Shown piece by piece: positions 39,601-42,061 of a stretch of 42,061 nucleotides of DNA. Numbering within the stretch: position 1 is the stretch's first letter; every line of letters starts with the position of its first letter. Origin of the DNA: an uncultured Gemmiger sp. (GTDB lineage: Bacteria; Bacillota; Clostridia; Oscillospirales; Ruminococcaceae); contig CASFJO010000014.1 in NCBI GenBank assembly GCA_949295035.1, forward strand, positions 1 to 42,061, read 5' to 3'. The notes beneath the pieces were generated by a model, which was not told where the DNA came from, did not search any database, and worked only from the letters and a program-made list of their open reading frames with translations. The position numbers and the translations under genes are program-made.

Positions 39601-42061
39601 TGAGCTCTGGTCCTATCGGGAGACCGAGAGAAACGGCTCGAGCATGAAACAGTATCCCGTGGAAAATGACGGGCATTTCTCCAACTGGGACGGCGCCGAG
39701 GCCACCTTTACCTTCTACGGCACCGGCGTGGAACTGCTGCTGCGGGCGGATCAGGCTCAGTACATCAAAGCAGCCATCACCAGCGGGGAAGGGGAACCCC
39801 AGTGGCAGACCGGCACCCAGAACCAGGGGAGCCTGGTGTTTGACAACCTGCCCCAAGGCGTTCACACCTTGACGATCCGCAAGGCGGGCACCAGCCAGGC
39901 CGGCATCGACGGCGCCCGGGTCACCTGGGTGGGCCAACTGCCCGCCGACCTGACCGAGACCAACAGCCAGGGCCCGGCGGCGGTGCAGGAATACCTGAAC
40001 CAGCGGGTCACCGACGTCTCCGCCCGCAACCATTTCCTCTACGATCCGGCCCCCGTCACAGAAAAGAACATGGGGTCTGACAACAGCGGATTCAACGCGG
40101 ACCCGGATGAGCAGAACGGCTGGGTCGCGCACGTACAGGACGCGCAGAATCAGAACCTGGGCTTTACCCGCACCAAAAAGGCGGGCGCATCCTTCAGCGT
40201 GCAGTTCTATGGTACCGGCGTGCAGCTGTATGCCGGCGTCACCCCGATGGGCGACAAAAGCGATACCAATGTGTACGGCCAGTTTACCTTTGAGTTGGAC
40301 GGCGAACCGGTACAGCCCGAGACGCTGACCACCGATACGCTGGGCACCAACGGCAAGGTGTCCGCCCGGATGTGGCGGGTGGAGGCCCCCGATACCCAGA
40401 GCAACCAAAACCATCTGCTGACCGTGACGGTCACCGGCGGTTACAGCCGCGTGGACTATGCGGTGGTGGAGCGGATGTGGGAGAGCGAACCGGCTGCCGA
40501 CAGCCTGGCGGTATCGGTGGCGGCCAGTGAAAACGGCAGCGCCCGTCTGCTCACCGCGGCGCAGCAGAAGCCCGGCGGCAGCGCGGTGATCGAGCTGCTG
40601 CCCAATAAGGGGTATCAGGTCAGCAAGATCCTGGTGAACAACCGCTCCTGGAGCATTCCGGAGGACGGCCGCCTGCTGCTGACCAACATCCAGCAGAACA
40701 CCCAGGTGCAGGTGGTGTTTGCCCCGGCGGTGTACGAGATCCGCCTGAACACCGGCGAGGGCGGCGTTGTGACCCCTTCCAGCCTGAAGGCGGTGCAGGG
40801 AGATACGGTCACCTTGCGGGTGGAGGAGTTCACGGGCTACCGGCTGGTGGACGGTTCACTGAAGGTCACCGGCCCGAACGGCGCGGAACAGACCCTTACC
40901 GAAACGGAACCCGGCGTCCTTACCTTTGCCATGCCCGCGGGTGCGGTGGATGTCGCCGCGCAGTTTGCGGCCGAACCGTACCCGGTGCAGATCGCGGCCG
41001 GCATCACCGGCGGTCAGCTGACCGTCTCGGTGGAGGGGACCGCCGCCTATCGGCAGGAGGTCGTGGTGACCGCGCAGCCCGACGCCGGTATGCGCCTGGC
41101 CGCGGGCAGCCTGAAGATCCTGCTGGCGGACGGCGGCACCCTGCTGCCGGAAACCATGCCGGACGGCACGTTCAAGTTCCGGATGCCGGCCCAGGGGGTG
41201 ACTCTGGAGGCGGCGTTTGAGCCGATCCCCGACTATACGGTGCAGGCCGAGGCTGTTGGCAACGGCCAGGTCGAAGTGCTGCAGAGCGAAGTCTTTGACG
41301 GCGGCGAAGCGCAGATCCGGATGCTACCCAATGAAGGGCATATCGTGGGCGGCATTGCGGTAAACGGGCAGCCCTGGGCGGTGCCCGCCGAGGGGGATAC
41401 CCTCACCGTGAGCCCGGTCACCGGCGATCTGCGGATACAGGTGACCTTTGTGGGGGCCGATACGGTCATGCACACCCTGAGCGCCGCGGCCAATGAGGGC
41501 GGCGCTGTCAAGCCGGCCGCGCAGAAGGTCCAGACGGGCGGCACCGCGGTGGTGCAGGCGATCCCGGATCCGGGCTTCCGGGTAGAGCGGGTGACCCTGG
41601 GCGACCAGGCCGCCGTACTGAATGAGGCAAACGGCACCTGGACGGTTGCCAACGTTGCCGCGAACGGGGAGATCCGGGCGGAGTTTGCCAGGCAGACCTG
41701 GCCGGTCACCGTGGCGGCGGCAGAAAACGGGACCCTGACCGCTTCCGCCGGCGAGGCCGGTCTGAACGATACCGTCACCGTGACGGCGCAGCCTGCTGTC
41801 GGGTATCGTTTCCGGGACGGAAGCCTTGTTGTGGCGGACGCCAGCGGCGTCCAGCAAAATGTGACGGTGCAGCAGGCGGGTGTAAGTTATACGTTCCTTA
41901 TGCCGGCGGGCCCGGTCAGCGTATCCGGCCAGTTTGAGCCGGCCGCCGTCCCCGGCCCTGATCCGGAGCCTTCGCCCGACGCGGAGCCTTCGCCCGCCCC
42001 GGTGCCCAGCCCGGCTCCGGTGCCCACGCCGGACGCCCAGCCCACGCCCGATCCGACCTCG
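36686..42061 (+). CDS. Giant secreted multidomain surface protein, glycosidase-like (3' end outside window)
   Basis: 1792 codons are open to the window edge; the ATG follows ACGGAGGAATCCCC. Residues 1-41 are a Sec signal ending VRA-A. A cadherin-like beta-sandwich (about 47-150) and a discoidin/F5-8C-like domain (about 220-330, DARYIRFSVG) follow. Residues 340-660 look like a TIM-barrel glycoside hydrolase, with acidic motifs FGDEGG (Asp459/Glu460), TWDDYY (516-517) and FFRVEYQF (Glu609). I cannot assign a GH family. Then come a second discoidin domain (about 839-945, FAFDGHPATYWQP), two beta-sandwich domains each containing FYGTGV (about 958-1265), six InlB B-type repeats (from 1272) and a Pro-rich linker. 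A C-terminal wall anchor is expected beyond the window. The role is probably surface glycan binding and hydrolysis. Confidence 0.78.
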   Translation, partial: MKRLPHARSAARAGRRLLCLLCALALFASGLPGLALPVRAAGTLPRLSNLILDRVYELQAPGGYPEGADPNDIGFDPDVTQYTGTAYRSVSEVQVYPFAESPSAQVTVNGQALNGQGFVKLSVAEPGEYPVEVKVTDNGVSNVYTVTITKTDADYRGRVPIAEYPEILQALKVTTDKGNEDKLLEVLKKENMVVLPESTKADGSYVTTTESYWSVPGSVLPDGTGTDEPVELFTVDLGDVYSVSRIRAAFGPSNLALGTNRAKISVSTDGVHWETPVTEGNLNTGTQYHQNVTRYELGVSYDARYIRFSVGRWQRPASELRIYQFMIFVDSGEVPEKLPAPDGASIPWQHEDRHQYLASGQATVVERGLPMLGWTPSSGYGRGTPTVEESEQFGYDGPLFYDPDFENADYMLYNPDSLWGIAKAPFGGNNMGNAGEPREFVPESMLPYIRNAISFCFGDEGGYSTSEAEAFGEWFTWTRQHYPGVILHTNQFPNQWGENQLQEYLRIAQPDLLTWDDYYGDSSWANPSSINLSNANVQKGAARQLLNLPTWDRYRRLAYGGVDGTGAQPILFGQYLDAFAFNHTQSNKNLVLNTSILSGMKWLNFFRVEYQFDRSYLWDEDGTPTRGLLEWGELIDRVHAIDDQLTRLNNDWIMFKIGELGRENNATASGFRRGDFESSESAAKNQEFGLAAVDVESLSTAHSSKTGDVVLGYFNTLPGLYESEIKEYFADSTAPKAFMVMNGLVAGTAEKYNQFNIPAREAGSSANTRQRITITADPAFVDANYTLYEVDKDNNGALKPVTLDEQGRFTVVLGGGEANLYFWAINTTASATSQKEGAYASFAFDGHPATYWQPQQEADSYTLEKTFAATSLNQVTVTEKGSAIQAMAVEYKNAAGEWVSLGSAVSEAGIWNCTAADTVQASGIRLRITAAQGLPAVYEVSTALTAVDPTQPTTLTVNDNTMGTGLFRFNYDELWSYRETERNGSSMKQYPVENDGHFSNWDGAEATFTFYGTGVELLLRADQAQYIKAAITSGEGEPQWQTGTQNQGSLVFDNLPQGVHTLTIRKAGTSQAGIDGARVTWVGQLPADLTETNSQGPAAVQEYLNQRVTDVSARNHFLYDPAPVTEKNMGSDNSGFNADPDEQNGWVAHVQDAQNQNLGFTRTKKAGASFSVQFYGTGVQLYAGVTPMGDKSDTNVYGQFTFELDGEPVQPETLTTDTLGTNGKVSARMWRVEAPDTQSNQNHLLTVTVTGGYSRVDYAVVERMWESEPAADSLAVSVAASENGSARLLTAAQQKPGGSAVIELLPNKGYQVSKILVNNRSWSIPEDGRLLLTNIQQNTQVQVVFAPAVYEIRLNTGEGGVVTPSSLKAVQGDTVTLRVEEFTGYRLVDGSLKVTGPNGAEQTLTETEPGVLTFAMPAGAVDVAAQFAAEPYPVQIAAGITGGQLTVSVEGTAAYRQEVVVTAQPDAGMRLAAGSLKILLADGGTLLPETMPDGTFKFRMPAQGVTLEAAFEPIPDYTVQAEAVGNGQVEVLQSEVFDGGEAQIRMLPNEGHIVGGIAVNGQPWAVPAEGDTLTVSPVTGDLRIQVTFVGADTVMHTLSAAANEGGAVKPAAQKVQTGGTAVVQAIPDPGFRVERVTLGDQAAVLNEANGTWTVANVAANGEIRAEFARQTWPVTVAAAENGTLTASAGEAGLNDTVTVTAQPAVGYRFRDGSLVVADASGVQQNVTVQQAGVSYTFLMPAGPVSVSGQFEPAAVPGPDPEPSPDAEPSPAPVPSPAPVPTPDAQPTPDPTS
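40504..41940 (+). repeat. Six tandem InlB B-type repeats within the surface protein
   Basis: Divergent repeats of about 80 aa begin near nucleotides 40504, 40734, 40979, 41232, 41468 and 41698. Each starts with a Val/Ile-rich strand and a turn such as AASENG, NTGEGG, AAGITGG, AVGNG, AANEGG or AAENG. Each contains an xxPxxGYRV-like centre and closes with an AxF strand (VVFAP, AQFAAE, AAFEPI, VTFVG, AEFARQ, GQFEPA). They form a stalk between the catalytic-like part and the Pro-rich wall linker. The repeats have diverged at DNA level. Confidence 0.75.

Noticed and set aside
36815-40414. A 1199-codon minus-strand frame opposite the surface protein
   Set aside because: It is a shadow of the plus-strand frame, which has a signal peptide, a ribosome site and recognisable domains.
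1-42061. CRISPR arrays, insertion sequences, rRNA genes or a replication origin
   Set aside because: I looked for regularly spaced direct repeats, transposase motifs with inverted ends, rRNA-like sequence and DnaA-box clusters and saw none.

Overview
This window is GC-rich (roughly two thirds G+C) bacterial chromosome of Gram-positive type. It has sigma-A promoters of TTGACA/TATAAT form, strong AGGAGG Shine-Dalgarno sites, a T-box leader, a lysine riboswitch, ECF transport, a sporeless Clostridia-like gene set and wall-associated secreted proteins. The best guess is a high-GC gut Clostridia member (Oscillospirales/Ruminococcaceae-like). This comes from gene content and style, not from a marker search.

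Layout. 1-944: right end of a prophage or phage remnant (phi-LC3-type holin end and a coiled-coil phage-like protein). 1011-2943: two leftward genes for membrane-anchored wall enzymes, an amidase and a class A beta-lactamase-like protein. They share an Arg-rich N-terminus and a phased upstream repeat. 3131-5630: EamA exporter, then an ECF S component paired with coaX (pantothenate uptake and phosphorylation). 5688-7657: NhaC-family transporter under a lysine riboswitch. 7710-8903: yhhN-rpiB. 9082-12332: glnS, yitT and an HD phosphohydrolase. 12412-15038: a GT2 glycosyltransferase followed by a doubly damaged ABC exporter pseudogene. 15175-17012: lrp, a zinc-ribbon membrane protein and a DUF4358 lipoprotein. 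17191-17300: an orphan strong promoter with a terminator 52 bases past the -10 (candidate sRNA). 17351-24670: hflX, lacZ (GH2) and trkH/trkA potassium uptake.

24860-27593: metN-metI-metQ under a methionine T-box. MetQ here is circularly permuted: the half normally at the C-terminus follows the lipobox directly and the usual N-terminal half ends the protein. MetN lacks its usual C-terminal regulatory domain. I consider the permutation the most unusual item in the window.

27712-34095: surface-polysaccharide cluster (MBOAT O-acyltransferase, SGNH partner, surface-carbohydrate protein, flippase, WbpG/PseA-type amidotransferase). 34141-35508: citrate synthase with a palindrome at its start site. 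35727-35812: tRNA-Tyr. 35903-36433: a GNAT acetyltransferase of lower GC. 36686-42061 (runs off the end): a giant secreted protein with cadherin-like, discoidin-like, glycosidase-like and six InlB-type repeat domains, cut in its Pro-rich wall-spanning linker.

Taken together the window combines amino-acid, vitamin and ion uptake under RNA control with cell-envelope construction and carbohydrate use, as expected of a gut commensal. All family calls are by eye from motifs; no database search was run.
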